Source of the DNA: a virus
IMG/VR virus record: IMGVR_UViG_3300000893_000003
Location: 1 to 34,337 of that record
Direction: 5' to 3' (one strand)
DNA length: 34,337 nucleotides
Every line of letters starts with the position of its first letter. Position 1 is the first letter of the stretch. Both the position numbers and the translations under genes were made by a program. The notes beneath the pieces are model-generated. The model saw only the letters and a list, made by a program, of their open reading frames with translations, did no database searches and was not told where the DNA came from. Of the stretch, positions 23,673 through 29,601 are shown one piece after another.

Positions 23673-24021
23673 CATCGTCATCATCAGTGTCACCCAGCAA
23701 CACAGTCGCTGGACCGGGCAATGGCTCAAAGTTGCGGACAATGACTTCGACACGACTATTGCTTGAACCATCAGCATGAATGGGTTTTGGCTTGGCTACA
23801 GTGTACTCTGCAAGCTTGGCTGCGGCCATATCACGCCTATTGACTGGGGCTTCAGGATCATTCAAGATGGCAAACCACCACATTAATGGATCAATAACAT
23901 CGTCATTTTCTTCGATATGGAACTTGTGGCGACGCAGCACATCTTCAAGCATTCCCTTGGTTCTCCATGCTTTTGGCTTGCATCCTGCGCCATATCGTTT
24001 GCCGCCCCAACCATTTGCCAT
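23653..24021 (-). CDS. Terminase small subunit-like protein
   Basis: A 122-residue protein from the ATG at 24021; the frame upstream of it overlaps the divergent gene and is not used. The N-terminus GGKRYGAGCKPKAWRTKG is the basic G-R-P-x-G-x-K type start seen in many TerS proteins, followed by a helix with LEDVLRRHKFHIEENDDVID. The segment MWWFAILNDPEAPVNRRDMA, then AAKLAEYTVAKP, matches the common LL..M.DP..P...R..AA..AAPY.HPK pattern of phage TerS. The C-terminus is acidic (DTDDDDESPSD). TerS binds the packaging site and activates TerL. It is the first gene of the packaging operon leading to terL. A palindrome cluster overlaps its 3' end and could be its site. Confidence 0.75.
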   Translation of the reverse strand: MANGWGGKRYGAGCKPKAWRTKGMLEDVLRRHKFHIEENDDVIDPLMWWFAILNDPEAPVNRRDMAAAKLAEYTVAKPKPIHADGSSNSRVEVIVRNFEPLPGPATVLLGDTDDDDESPSDT

Positions 24022-24054
24022 TTGTCTATTCTTGAACTCTTTGAATGATTGGTA

Positions 24055-24083
24055 TTTACAAGCCCAGCAAGGCATGCTAGTGT
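24055..24083 (+). promoter_or_regulatory. Possible plus-strand promoter
   Basis: TTTACA (24055-24060), a 17-bp spacer, then TAGTGT (24078-24083), about 22 bp before the start codon of the plus-strand gene at 24106. The -10 is weak. The region also separates this gene from the divergent TerS-like gene. Confidence 0.4.
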
Positions 24084-24105
24084 GCGAGCAGCAATGGAGG
24101 AAGTG

Positions 24106-24321
24106 ATGGCTAAAGACAAGTTTATTGTTATCACTACTGAGCCTAATGGCGATCAATCTGCATATGGACCATATAGCAGCTTTCAAAACGCTGAAGCAGA
24201 TTGTCGTATCTTTGGGAACGCTATCGTGCTTCCACTCACACCATATACGCAACACCCTTATTGGCAGGAACAAATACGTCTTTATAGCGAGAAAAATAAG
24301 TTACATGAAAAACGGCGCTAG
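24106..24321 (+). CDS. Small plus-strand phage protein, unknown function
   Basis: A 71-residue protein. The ATG at 24106 is chosen because GGAGG lies at 24096-24100; an upstream start gives an unlikely N-terminus. It has a strand-helix-strand look: KFIVITTEPNGDQSAYGPYS, SFQNAEADCRIFGNAIVLPL, then a charged helical tail. The pattern (a short strand, a helix starting S..NAE, a strand ending VLPL) resembles small phage accessory proteins of unknown role. It is flanked by leftward packaging genes and convergent with the small late genes. Its 3' end lies in the shared terminator hairpin. It has its own ribosome binding site, so it is probably expressed separately from the late operon. Confidence 0.72.
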   Translation: MAKDKFIVITTEPNGDQSAYGPYSSFQNAEADCRIFGNAIVLPLTPYTQHPYWQEQIRLYSEKNKLHEKRR

Positions 24322-24339
24322 GTAGGAACTAGCGCCGTT
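24307..24339 (-). terminator. Rho-independent terminator of the small-gene operon
   Basis: A perfect 11-bp stem AACGGCGCTAG/CTAGCGCCGTT (24311-24321 and 24329-24339) with a 7-nt loop. On the minus strand it is followed by TTTTTC. It ends transcripts coming from 25.9 kb and overlaps the last codons of the convergent plus-strand gene. Confidence 0.82.
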
Positions 24340-24348
24340 ATACCGTAG

Positions 24349-24397
24349 CTTCGCAGATTCTGCGAAGAAGCTTCGCAGTCTCCGCAGGTCTGCGAAG
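24349..24397. repeat. Two CTTCGCAG hairpins
   Basis: CTTCGCAG/CTGCGAAG occurs at 24349-24367 with a 3-nt loop, and again at 24371-24397 with an 11-nt loop. The sequence GAAGCTTCGCAG here is shared with the dispersed palindromic element at 23.07 and 24.48 kb. Confidence 0.85.
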
Positions 24398-24483
24398 GTA
24401 CTTCGTAGCGTGAGGCTAACACTGACTACGACGAGTAGGCATCCGCTTGGAGAATCGGTTGCCTATTCCTATTTATGTGATTT

Positions 24484-24528
24484 GGCTGCTTGCTTCTAGC
24501 GAAGCTTCGCAGAAGCTCCGCTAGCCGC
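24484..24528. repeat. Dispersed palindromic element, copy B
   Basis: It matches copy A (23074-23118) except at two positions. On the minus strand its stem is CTAGCG-G-AGCTTC with GAAGCT-T-CGCTAG around TGC. It encodes the last ten residues and stop codon of the overlapping gene. Confidence 0.9.
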
Positions 24529-24684
24529 TTTGCGACCTTTTGCCGTCGCCTTATTGCCTCTCATCAGGCCAATTTTATTAAGCGTCCCGTAGACGGCAGA
24601 ATCATTATCACCATATTCACGTTTCAGCTTGCCTTCGACATCGCCTAATGCCGTCTTTTTACCTGATTTGGTAAAGAGAGGCAT
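24496..24684 (-). CDS. Small basic protein with palindrome-derived C-terminus
   Basis: A 62-residue basic protein, MPLFTKSGKKTALGDVEGKL to ASGASAKLR. The ATG at 24684 follows the previous stop directly (TAAATG). Small proteins starting MPLFTKSGKK or similar are frequent in phage head and packaging regions but have no known function. The last residues (AASGASAKLR) and the stop come from palindromic element copy B, so the original C-terminus may have been replaced. It is last in its operon before the terminator. Confidence 0.68.
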   Translation of the reverse strand: MPLFTKSGKKTALGDVEGKLKREYGDNDSAVYGTLNKIGLMRGNKATAKGRKAASGASAKLR

Positions 24685-24978
24685 TTAGCGATCACCGCTG
24701 TCGTGTTCAATGCCATCATGGTGAAACTTTTTCATTCCGTTATCAAAGCTCACACCACCATGGATATGAGCACCGGAATGCACGCCTTTGCCTGAACCGG
24801 ACGACTGATCAACTGTTGCCTTTGATCCAGGGGTATGAGCGCCACCCATAAAATTTGCTGCTCCATTGGGTGGCTTTTTCATGGTATCGCCGCTATCGGT
24901 ATCCTTGTCAAAATGCTGATTAGCAGGACCATATGCCTTAGCTTTTGCCTTATTAACCTTTGGTGGGAACTTGTTCAT
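24685..24978 (-). CDS. Small Lys/Gly/His-rich protein, unknown function
   Basis: A 97-residue polar protein without hydrophobic core (NKFPPKVNKAKAKAYGPANQ, NFMGGAHTPGSKATVDQSSG, then SGAHIHGGVSFDNGMKKFHH). It is probably disordered. A strong AGGAG site lies seven bases before the ATG at 24978, so it is well expressed. It is coupled to the next gene. Such proteins may be DNA-associated virion components, but nothing in the sequence proves it. Confidence 0.68.
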   Translation of the reverse strand: MNKFPPKVNKAKAKAYGPANQHFDKDTDSGDTMKKPPNGAANFMGGAHTPGSKATVDQSSGSGKGVHSGAHIHGGVSFDNGMKKFHHDGIEHDSGDR

Positions 24979-25004
24979 GTGAATCTCCTATAAAATCGAT
25001 TTTA

Positions 25005-25247
25005 TTACGCAGCCCTCGGAGAGGTCTGACTCTTCGAGGCAGCTTTCTTACCAAGCACCCTGTTCGCCTTGGCATCAATTTTAGCTTTTGAACTTGGACT
25101 GAGCTTACCGGCATTGACCATCTGTGTGGCTCTTGCTTTAGCATTAGCTGCGTGAGATTTATCCGGCATTGGATATTTGCGTTCACCCGGCAATCCGAAT
25201 GTCGAGCTTTTTAATTTATTCCGGGCTTTTGCTTTGAGCAGGGCCAT
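25005..25247 (-). CDS. DUF6582-like small basic phage protein
   Basis: An 80-residue protein. The pattern FGLPGERKYPMPDKSHAANA, then KARATQMVNAGKLSP and KAKIDAKANRVLGKK resembles phage proteins in which F.LP..R.YP.PD..HA.NA..R......G...S..K..V..K...K.P is conserved. The same sequence is known both as a free small protein and as the tail of head proteins. It is strongly basic and helical. The ATG at 25247 has GAGGA nine bases upstream. The function is unknown. Confidence 0.72.
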   Translation of the reverse strand: MALLKAKARNKLKSSTFGLPGERKYPMPDKSHAANAKARATQMVNAGKLSPSSKAKIDAKANRVLGKKAASKSQTSPRAA

Positions 25248-25293
25248 CGCGATGAATCCTCATGATTCGGTCATCGCTGGTATTTATAACGAA

Positions 25294-25324
25294 AAGAGCC
25301 ACCGTATGCCTGCCGGTGGCTCTT
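25294..25324 (-). terminator. Strong hairpin, probable minus-strand terminator
   Basis: A perfect 11-bp stem AAGAGCCACCG/CGGTGGCTCTT (25294-25304 and 25314-25324) with a 9-nt loop. On the minus strand the stem ends CTCTT followed by TTCGTT, so the T-tract is modest. Confidence 0.65.
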
Positions 25325-25359
25325 CATCTCTTCGTTGTCAGACCGCAGAGAGGAACGTA

Positions 25360-25382
25360 GCGAGCTAATAATATTAGCTCGC
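25360..25382. repeat. Hairpin at the end of a small gene
   Basis: A perfect 10-bp stem GCGAGCTAAT/ATTAGCTCGC with a 3-nt loop. It contains the stop codon of the gene ending at 25374. No T-tract follows on either strand. Confidence 0.7.
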
Positions 25383-25661
25383 CAGATTATTTATGATGTG
25401 AGGATTAACTTCAACCTCATATTCGCCGAGATCGATGCCAGCCGATTGGAGAATTTGCATGACGGCATCATGATAAGGCAAGTTGGCTTCGTTCTCATCG
25501 AGATTGCCGTGAAACTGAATTCGGATTGTCGGTTTCATACCGTTCGAAATCGATATCAGAGATTCTGGACGTTGGTGGTTTACCGTCAGCTTATCGCATT
25601 TAAACCGACCAGCGAGAGCTTTACGAATAGCAGAACTGCGTTGTGGTGGTGTCATATCCAT
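25374..25661 (-). CDS. Small protein, unknown function
   Basis: A 95-residue protein. It has a basic helical N-terminus (MDMTPPQRSSAIRKALAGRF), two strands (LISISNGMKPTIRIQFHGNL) and a C-terminal helix plus strand (YHDAVMQILQSAGIDLGEYE, VEVNPHIINN). GAGGG lies eight bases before the ATG at 25661. The fold might be a small alpha/beta domain. No family is recognised. It is second in the leftward operon that starts at the origin-side promoter. Confidence 0.7.
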   Translation of the reverse strand: MDMTPPQRSSAIRKALAGRFKCDKLTVNHQRPESLISISNGMKPTIRIQFHGNLDENEANLPYHDAVMQILQSAGIDLGEYEVEVNPHIINNLAS

Positions 25662-25682
25662 TTTAACGCCCTCTGAGTGCGG

Positions 25683-25907
25683 TTAAACAGATTGAGCTAT
25701 ATGGGTAGCTGACATCCCCGTTCGCAGCATCACTGAGCCGTCCAGAACGGGGTTATGACGATTATAGATCGACATCAGCACTTCGCGTTGTCTTTGGCTT
25801 AGACCACCATGATTCCATGCTCGTTCGAGGTTCACGACCCATTGGCGTTGATTCGGAGGAAGCGTCATCACGAACAATTCGAGAAAAACTTGATCTACAG
25901 TCAGCAT
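25683..25907 (-). CDS. Small protein, first gene of the leftward operon
   Basis: A 74-residue helical protein, MLTVDQVFLELFVMTLPPNQ through VVNLERAWNHGGLSQRQREV to HIAQSV. The part LSQRQREVLMSIYNR matches a motif (LS.(K/R)Q...L..I..R) found in small phage replication or homeostasis proteins. AAGGA lies eight bases upstream of the ATG at 25907. A minus-strand promoter can be drawn 37 to 64 bp upstream of the ATG. Its place next to the origin suggests an early function. Confidence 0.7.
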   Translation of the reverse strand: MLTVDQVFLELFVMTLPPNQRQWVVNLERAWNHGGLSQRQREVLMSIYNRHNPVLDGSVMLRTGMSATHIAQSV

Positions 25908-25917
25908 GGGCTATCCT

Positions 25918-25945
25918 TTGATTCAGTGGATAGCTTTCATATAAT
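25918..25945 (+). promoter_or_regulatory. Plus-strand sigma70 promoter at the origin
   Basis: TTGATT (25918-25923), a 16-bp spacer, then a perfect TATAAT (25940-25945). It could drive the peptide at 25975 or a transcript into the iteron region. Confidence 0.65.
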
Positions 25946-25966
25946 GCGCGTTTGGTTCGGTTCAAG
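25939..25966 (-). promoter_or_regulatory. Minus-strand sigma70 promoter at the origin
   Basis: Read on the minus strand: TTGAAC, a 16-bp spacer, then TATATG, overlapping the -10 of the opposite promoter. It would drive the leftward operon beginning at 25907. Confidence 0.5.
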
Positions 25967-25974
25967 GATCGCGA

Positions 25975-26172
25975 ATGATAGATAAAATTTTAGCTAAATT
26001 GTTCTTATATTCACTCAATTATTTGTTTGAACGAAGGGGGTGTTTTTTTGTATATAGGCAAGCTGACGGTTCAGTTCAAGGTTCAGTTAACGAAATGCTG
26101 AATCGGAATAGAGAGAAAAGGGAGTCCCTTCCCTTCAGCGAAGCGTTGAGCAGTACGACATTTTGGCTCTGA
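25975..26172 (+). CDS. Possible small basic protein at the origin
   Basis: A 65-residue product (MIDKILAKLFLYSLNYLFER, then GCFFVYRQADG, ending SSTTFWL). The ATG at 25975 has AAGGA six bases upstream and a good plus-strand promoter 30 bp away. The start is hydrophobic and amphipathic; the rest is basic. The stop codon lies in the loop of an inverted repeat of iteron halves (26155-26183). No family is recognised, and it might not be a gene; the promoter could instead make an origin-activating or regulatory RNA. Confidence 0.42.
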   Translation: MIDKILAKLFLYSLNYLFERRGCFFVYRQADGSVQGSVNEMLNRNREKRESLPFSEALSSTTFWL

Positions 26173-26183
26173 CAAAATGTCGT
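26155..26183. promoter_or_regulatory. Inverted pair of iteron halves
   Basis: The inverted repeat ACGACATTTTG/CAAAATGTCGT has 11-bp arms and a 7-nt spacer. The arms contain the same CGACA..TTG core as the iterons 66 bp away, as in plasmids where an inverted iteron pair is the autoregulatory operator of the initiator. Confidence 0.72.
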
Positions 26184-26248
26184 GCTTGTCTAGTGGAGTC
26201 TTAAAAAGGAGTCTTGTCACTTAATCTTTACTTGAGTCTAGTAGTATA

Positions 26249-26348
26249 CGACAGATTGTCGCCTTACACACGTCATTTTGTCGTATGATAACACGTCATT
26301 TTGTCGTGTGCTATACGACAATTTGTCCAATATAAGGCGACAATTTGG
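26249..26348. repeat. Iteron array, 22-bp period (candidate replication origin)
   Basis: Five copies of a core CG(A/T)CAnnTTGTCG start at 26249, 26271, 26294, 26316 and 26338, that is with spacings of 22, 23, 22 and 22 bp, two helical turns. Copies 1 to 3 have the full palindromic end; copies 4 and 5 are decayed on the right. An AT-rich stretch lies at 25976-26035. The gene for an initiator-like winged-helix protein ends 7 bp away at 26355. Confidence 0.87.
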
Positions 26349-26354
26349 TTTTGC

Positions 26355-27404
26355 CTACTTCTTCTTCGACTGCACGTAGGGTGGTAAAAGCTCCGTACGG
26401 AGGATGATATAGGTATCGATATCCATGTGTTTATTTTTCTTCACTCTGATCCATTTGCCATTTTCCAATTCAGGGATTGCGGTACGTTGGAGGGTACGCA
26501 CACTGCATCCGGCTTTGCTAGCGATATCCTCTTGGGATAGATTGCATTGTTTGGCGGACTGGCATTTTTTGAGGATGGCGAGTAACGCTATGCGAGAAAC
26601 AGGTGAGAGGTCTGACTGTTCGAATTGTGCCCAAGTTCGATTCATTAGCCGTTGGAACCCGTTGACCTCATAAAAATGGCTACGTTTTTCCTCACCACGT
26701 GCTAAGCCTTCCCGATAGGCTCGATAGTCTTTGATCAGAATGTTGGCTTTGCTATCTTTTGACCAATTGAACATCGGCCCATCGTCGGACAATTTCATTT
26801 CGATAAAATTGCCATTGTCGAGCAAATCTGTAGTTGTCCAGACAAACCCCAATTCGGCACCCATATGCCATTCGAGTGCATCGCGTAAAATGCTCCATTC
26901 TGTATTTTTGCTTTCAAGGGGTTGTTTTAGCCGCCAGATATAGACCTCGCCCTCTTCACGAATTGGTACTCCTAAAATCTCATAGACATAGTTTTTGATT
27001 CGTGGCGGCATGATGCCAGTGCTCACCAATCCATAGATGCGTTTGCTATCGGGATCAAGGATAGGACCAAAGAACGCGGGTGAATTTGACACTGATTCTT
27101 CGGCGGGTTCTTCGGCTGGCGGTATGGCTGTGGGCGGTTTTGGTGTTGCTTGAAGTCGATAGTTTTCGAGATAATGTTGTAGCTGCGATACCGTGCGGCT
27201 ATGATATGTCGTCATATCATATTCGATGTTATTCGTCTCCGCGATATAGACGATATCCTTGATGATCTCGTACCGTGGATCATCTTGTGTGATTCCGAGC
27301 TTGGTGATACCCTTTTCAAATTTGACCTTTGCGGCAATCGTTTTTACGTTGGTGCGCTCTTGAACATCCTGCCCGTTCGGCATAGATATGGATTGTTCGG
27401 TCAT
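26355..27404 (-). CDS. Replication-initiator-like protein with C-terminal winged helix
   Basis: A 349-residue protein from the ATG at 27404, which overlaps the upstream stop as TGATG; GTG at 27407 is an alternative. Residues about 1-100 are helical and followed by a Pro/Glu-rich linker (PKPPTAIPPAEEPAEE). A middle domain (110-260) has MPPRIKNYVYEILGVPIREE. The C-terminal 75 residues have the order of the HTH_36 winged helix of phage O-type initiators: SPVSRIALLAILKKCQSAKQ, NLSQEDIASKAGCSVRTLQR, then ELENGKWIRVKKNKHMD and DTYIIL. Such proteins bind origin repeats and load helicase. The iterons next to its 3' end support this role. It is coupled to the zinc-ribbon gene upstream. Confidence 0.75.
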   Translation of the reverse strand: MTEQSISMPNGQDVQERTNVKTIAAKVKFEKGITKLGITQDDPRYEIIKDIVYIAETNNIEYDMTTYHSRTVSQLQHYLENYRLQATPKPPTAIPPAEEPAEESVSNSPAFFGPILDPDSKRIYGLVSTGIMPPRIKNYVYEILGVPIREEGEVYIWRLKQPLESKNTEWSILRDALEWHMGAELGFVWTTTDLLDNGNFIEMKLSDDGPMFNWSKDSKANILIKDYRAYREGLARGEEKRSHFYEVNGFQRLMNRTWAQFEQSDLSPVSRIALLAILKKCQSAKQCNLSQEDIASKAGCSVRTLQRTAIPELENGKWIRVKKNKHMDIDTYIILRTELLPPYVQSKKK

Positions 27405-27829
27405 CACTTTTGCTCCTTCTTCTTAGCAAGGAATTCTTCATGCATTTCGAGAATGCTCGGCCAGAAATGATGGAAGCGATACGGCGACATATGAACCTTA
27501 TCGCCCCCCAGCAGCGTAAACAGCTTGCACGCTCGGTCACCCGGTTCGTATTTGGACGACGCGAAGAACCAAACGGTGTCGTTGAATTCGCACCCGGTGT
27601 TTTTGCACTTAAACATGAAGCCGCCATCTTTCATTATCTTGAACAGCGCGCTGCTCTCCGCACCACAGGACGGGCAGTCAAATTTTAATCCATAGGGGCC
27701 GGGAACACTGGGTAGCAATTCGATAAAAAGATTGGTATAGGTTCTCGGTGTATAAACAACCGGCCCCTTTTTCTTTCGTGGCTTTAGTGACTTGGGTAAT
27801 TTGACTTTGGTAAATAATTCATCTGTCAT
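27404..27829 (-). CDS. Zinc-ribbon protein, replication module
   Basis: A 141-residue protein. The N-terminal 30 residues are basic (KVKLPKSLKPRKKKG). Residues 52-80 form a four-cysteine ribbon (CPSCGAES, then MFKCKNTGCEF; Cys52, Cys55, Cys75, Cys80), like the zinc ribbons of primases and DNA-binding replication factors. The C-terminal part contains RACKLFTLLGGDKVHMSP and a charged helix. It is encoded directly upstream of the initiator-like gene and coupled to it, so a role in primosome or origin function is likely. It lacks the TOPRIM or polymerase domain of a full primase. Confidence 0.72.
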   Translation of the reverse strand: MTDELFTKVKLPKSLKPRKKKGPVVYTPRTYTNLFIELLPSVPGPYGLKFDCPSCGAESSALFKIMKDGGFMFKCKNTGCEFNDTVWFFASSKYEPGDRACKLFTLLGGDKVHMSPYRFHHFWPSILEMHEEFLAKKKEQK

Positions 27830-27862
27830 GATGTCTATATGCTCCGTATAGAAGGTGAAGAC

Positions 27863-27901
27863 ACCCCCCGCTCATTGGGTAGATGGACGGGGGGTTTTTT
27901 T
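27863..27901 (+). terminator. Plus-strand rho-independent terminator in the leader of the replication operon
   Basis: ACCCCCCG/CGGGGGGT (27863-27870 and 27888-27895) with a 17-nt loop, followed on the plus strand by seven T. Both neighbouring genes are on the minus strand, so the terminator serves a plus-strand transcript that has no visible gene. Confidence 0.8.
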
Positions 27902-27909
27902 GTGTTATC

Positions 27910-28107
27910 TTAGTCGGTTACGCCTTTGAGCAAGGACTCTTCGATATCCTGCTCATTATAATAATTCCGTTTGCCAATGGAGATCGGCTTGCTGATGACG
28001 CCATTCTTCTCCCACCGACTCAACGTCATCCCACTGATGCCAAACCGCTCTTCAATGAGCCTTGTGACCTTAAAGGTCTTACCACCTAACACCATTTCGT
28101 CTTTCAT
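27910..28107 (-). CDS. HTH (MerR/excisionase-type) DNA-binding protein
   Basis: A 65-residue protein from the ATG at 28107, chosen because GGAGG lies 11 nt upstream and the longer frame has no site. The whole chain is a winged HTH: KTFKVTRLIEERFGISGMTL, SRWEKNGVISKPISIGKRNY, then YNEQDIEESLL. This is the pattern of AlpA/Xis and MerR-type DNA-binding domains. An inverted repeat (28126-28157) in its leader is a likely operator. It is placed between a divergent plus-strand gene and the replication operon, suggesting a regulator of early transcription or copy control. Confidence 0.8.
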   Translation of the reverse strand: MKDEMVLGGKTFKVTRLIEERFGISGMTLSRWEKNGVISKPISIGKRNYYNEQDIEESLLKGVTD

Positions 28108-28125
28108 GCTTGTATTAACCTCCAA

Positions 28126-28157
28126 ATATGCACTGGTACGCACTTGTTTGTGCATAT
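28126..28157. promoter_or_regulatory. Operator-like inverted repeat
   Basis: ATATGCAC/GTGCATAT, perfect 8-bp arms separated by 16 bp, directly upstream of the ribosome binding site of the HTH gene and between it and the divergent gene at 28281. Confidence 0.65.
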
Positions 28158-28280
28158 CCTCTATATAGGCTGACAGCTTCATATAACAAGGATTATGATT
28201 CACAAAAAAATCATCATCTGTGCTATTGCTATCCTCGTGGGACGACATATATCTGTATTGTACCAACGAGAGGATAGGTT

Positions 28281-29084
28281 ATGGCCAAGAAGCGTTATAT
28301 TCCAGCGGCATCTGGCACCAAGCTTTATCTGTATCGGATTAGCCATTCTGAGGATGCTGTGTTCGACCGTCAAGACGATGTTGTTGTGGTATGGCAATTA
28401 CACAACAAAAAAGAGTATGATGGGGGAGATACGTATCGTTGGTTTACGGTGACGGCGATTGGTGCGAGAACGGGTAAGCTCAATCCAGATGACGAAGATT
28501 ATATCATTGTGTATCCGGATGGTACGATTGATTACAATGGGATGGGGGGTATGGAATCGTTGAGTGCGGCTGAAGCGGCACTATCCGCTGAGTATGAGAC
28601 ATTGCGTGACAAGCATCGGTGTTTGGATTGCCGGGAATTGCATTTGCATGTTCCGACTGACAAGGCACCGATGTTAGAATCCGAAATTTGGGAGAGGATC
28701 GTGCCTGGTGGTAAGGGTATCCTTTGCCGGTCCTGCATGGAGAAGCGGTTGGGTCGTCCGATAGGATTGGATGATCTGGAAACCAATTGGCTACAAACAC
28801 CGAGTGGCACACATTATGTCACTGTGATGGGATTCAGAAAGAGAGAGGAAGGTAGCATGGACGCATGGCTATTGTACATCGACCGCAAAGGCGAGATCGA
28901 AACCGGGCTATTCCATACTTTGGAAAAGGCCCAGCAAGCCGCTGAAGAATGGTGGCAAGAGTACAAGGACGAAGAAGACGAAGCGCTGAAGTGGGATAGC
29001 ACTCAGACCAGTTCCGCTCCGATAAACATCACCGAGACTGGGGACCAGCCCGAGATCAGCATCAACAAGCTCCCCATCGTATAG
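28281..29084 (+). CDS. Zinc-ribbon protein of unknown function
   Basis: A 267-residue protein starting at ATG 28281 with AGAGGA eight bases upstream. Residues 1-100 are beta-rich (KLYLYRISHSEDAVF, DVVVVWQLHNKKEYDGGDTY). Residues 114-152 carry CLDC...CRSC (Cys114, Cys117, Cys149, Cys152), followed by EKRLGRPIGLDDL, a motif seen in several phage proteins with a zinc site and a RLGRP(L/I)...D tail. After residue 165 there is a second alpha/beta unit (YVTVMGFRKREEGSMDAWLL, then FHTLEKAQQAAEEWW), and the C-terminus is acidic and disordered. It is divergent from the HTH gene and ends at a terminator. The function is not recognised. Confidence 0.78.
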   Translation: MAKKRYIPAASGTKLYLYRISHSEDAVFDRQDDVVVVWQLHNKKEYDGGDTYRWFTVTAIGARTGKLNPDDEDYIIVYPDGTIDYNGMGGMESLSAAEAALSAEYETLRDKHRCLDCRELHLHVPTDKAPMLESEIWERIVPGGKGILCRSCMEKRLGRPIGLDDLETNWLQTPSGTHYVTVMGFRKREEGSMDAWLLYIDRKGEIETGLFHTLEKAQQAAEEWWQEYKDEEDEALKWDSTQTSSAPINITETGDQPEISINKLPIV

Positions 29085-29098
29085 CTGGTCAACAATTT

Positions 29099-29120
29099 GG
29101 GGGGCTAATGGCCCCCCTTT
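29099..29120. terminator. Terminator between convergent genes
   Basis: GGGGGGC/GCCCCCC (29099-29105 and 29111-29117) with a 5-nt loop; TTT follows on the plus strand and AAATTGTT on the minus strand. It separates the plus-strand zinc-ribbon gene from the minus-strand operon ending at 29144. Confidence 0.7.
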
Positions 29121-29143
29121 AAGTTCGCGATTCGCGCCACCAT

Positions 29144-29395
29144 CTACCACCACCTATATGATATTCCGATTTGCATGATAGTGCTGACCATGACGATGAT
29201 CCAGCACACCGCGAAGATTCGGCTTTGCCATTTAAAAATGGTATACATCCGAATCAGGTCTTCGTTCATATCCCATTGCGTCTTGGCGAGCATCACCATC
29301 AGCGCCATCAGATCGATCCGAGGGCCAGTTGGTGTCCAGCCTTGTAGGATGGGTTCGTTCCACGGATTTTCTGGTTTGGGCTTACGGCGAAACAT
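29144..29395 (-). CDS. Small single-span membrane protein
   Basis: An 83-residue protein from the ATG at 29395 (MFRRKPKPENPWNEPILQGW), which overlaps the upstream stop as TGATG; the ATG at 29404 is an alternative. A basic N-terminus is followed by a helix (LMALMVMLAKTQWDMNEDLI) and a transmembrane segment IFAVCWIIVMVSTIMQIGI near the C-terminus. It is the third gene of an operon headed by a ribbon-helix-helix regulator. The function is unknown. The topology would allow a membrane-acting toxin, holin-like or superinfection role, but nothing shows this. Confidence 0.7.
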   Translation of the reverse strand: MFRRKPKPENPWNEPILQGWTPTGPRIDLMALMVMLAKTQWDMNEDLIRMYTIFKWQSRIFAVCWIIVMVSTIMQIGISYRWW

Positions 29396-29601
29396 CACAT
29401 CCATCCAAGGCTGATGGCAATTTCGGCGATACGGATGGCTTCGTCTTTCCGGAGATAGACCCCATATATCACATCTTTATCTGTTCGTTGCATAAGAATT
29501 ATACGTTCACCGGTTAGGTTTTTGTCTATGTTTGCTGGCCCATTTTCATCACCAAGCATTTTTCGTTGAAACCCTTTTGGATTTGTCGTCATGACTCTCA
29601 T
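29395..29601 (-). CDS. Small protein in the RHH operon
   Basis: A 68-residue protein from the ATG at 29601, with GGAGGG five bases upstream, overlapping the end of the RHH gene (ATGA). The chain has strand-strand-helix elements (GERIILMQRTDKDVIYGVYL, RKDEAIRIAEIAISLGWM). The family is not recognised. As the partner of a ribbon-helix-helix protein it could be a toxin or an accessory regulator. Confidence 0.72.
   Translation of the reverse strand: MRVMTTNPKGFQRKMLGDENGPANIDKNLTGERIILMQRTDKDVIYGVYLRKDEAIRIAEIAISLGWM

Noticed and set aside
24022-24273. N-terminal extension of the TerS-like gene
   Set aside because: The sequence opposite it is the plus-strand gene with a good ribosome binding site, and the GGKRYGAGCKPK motif expected at the TerS N-terminus lies right after the Met at 24021.
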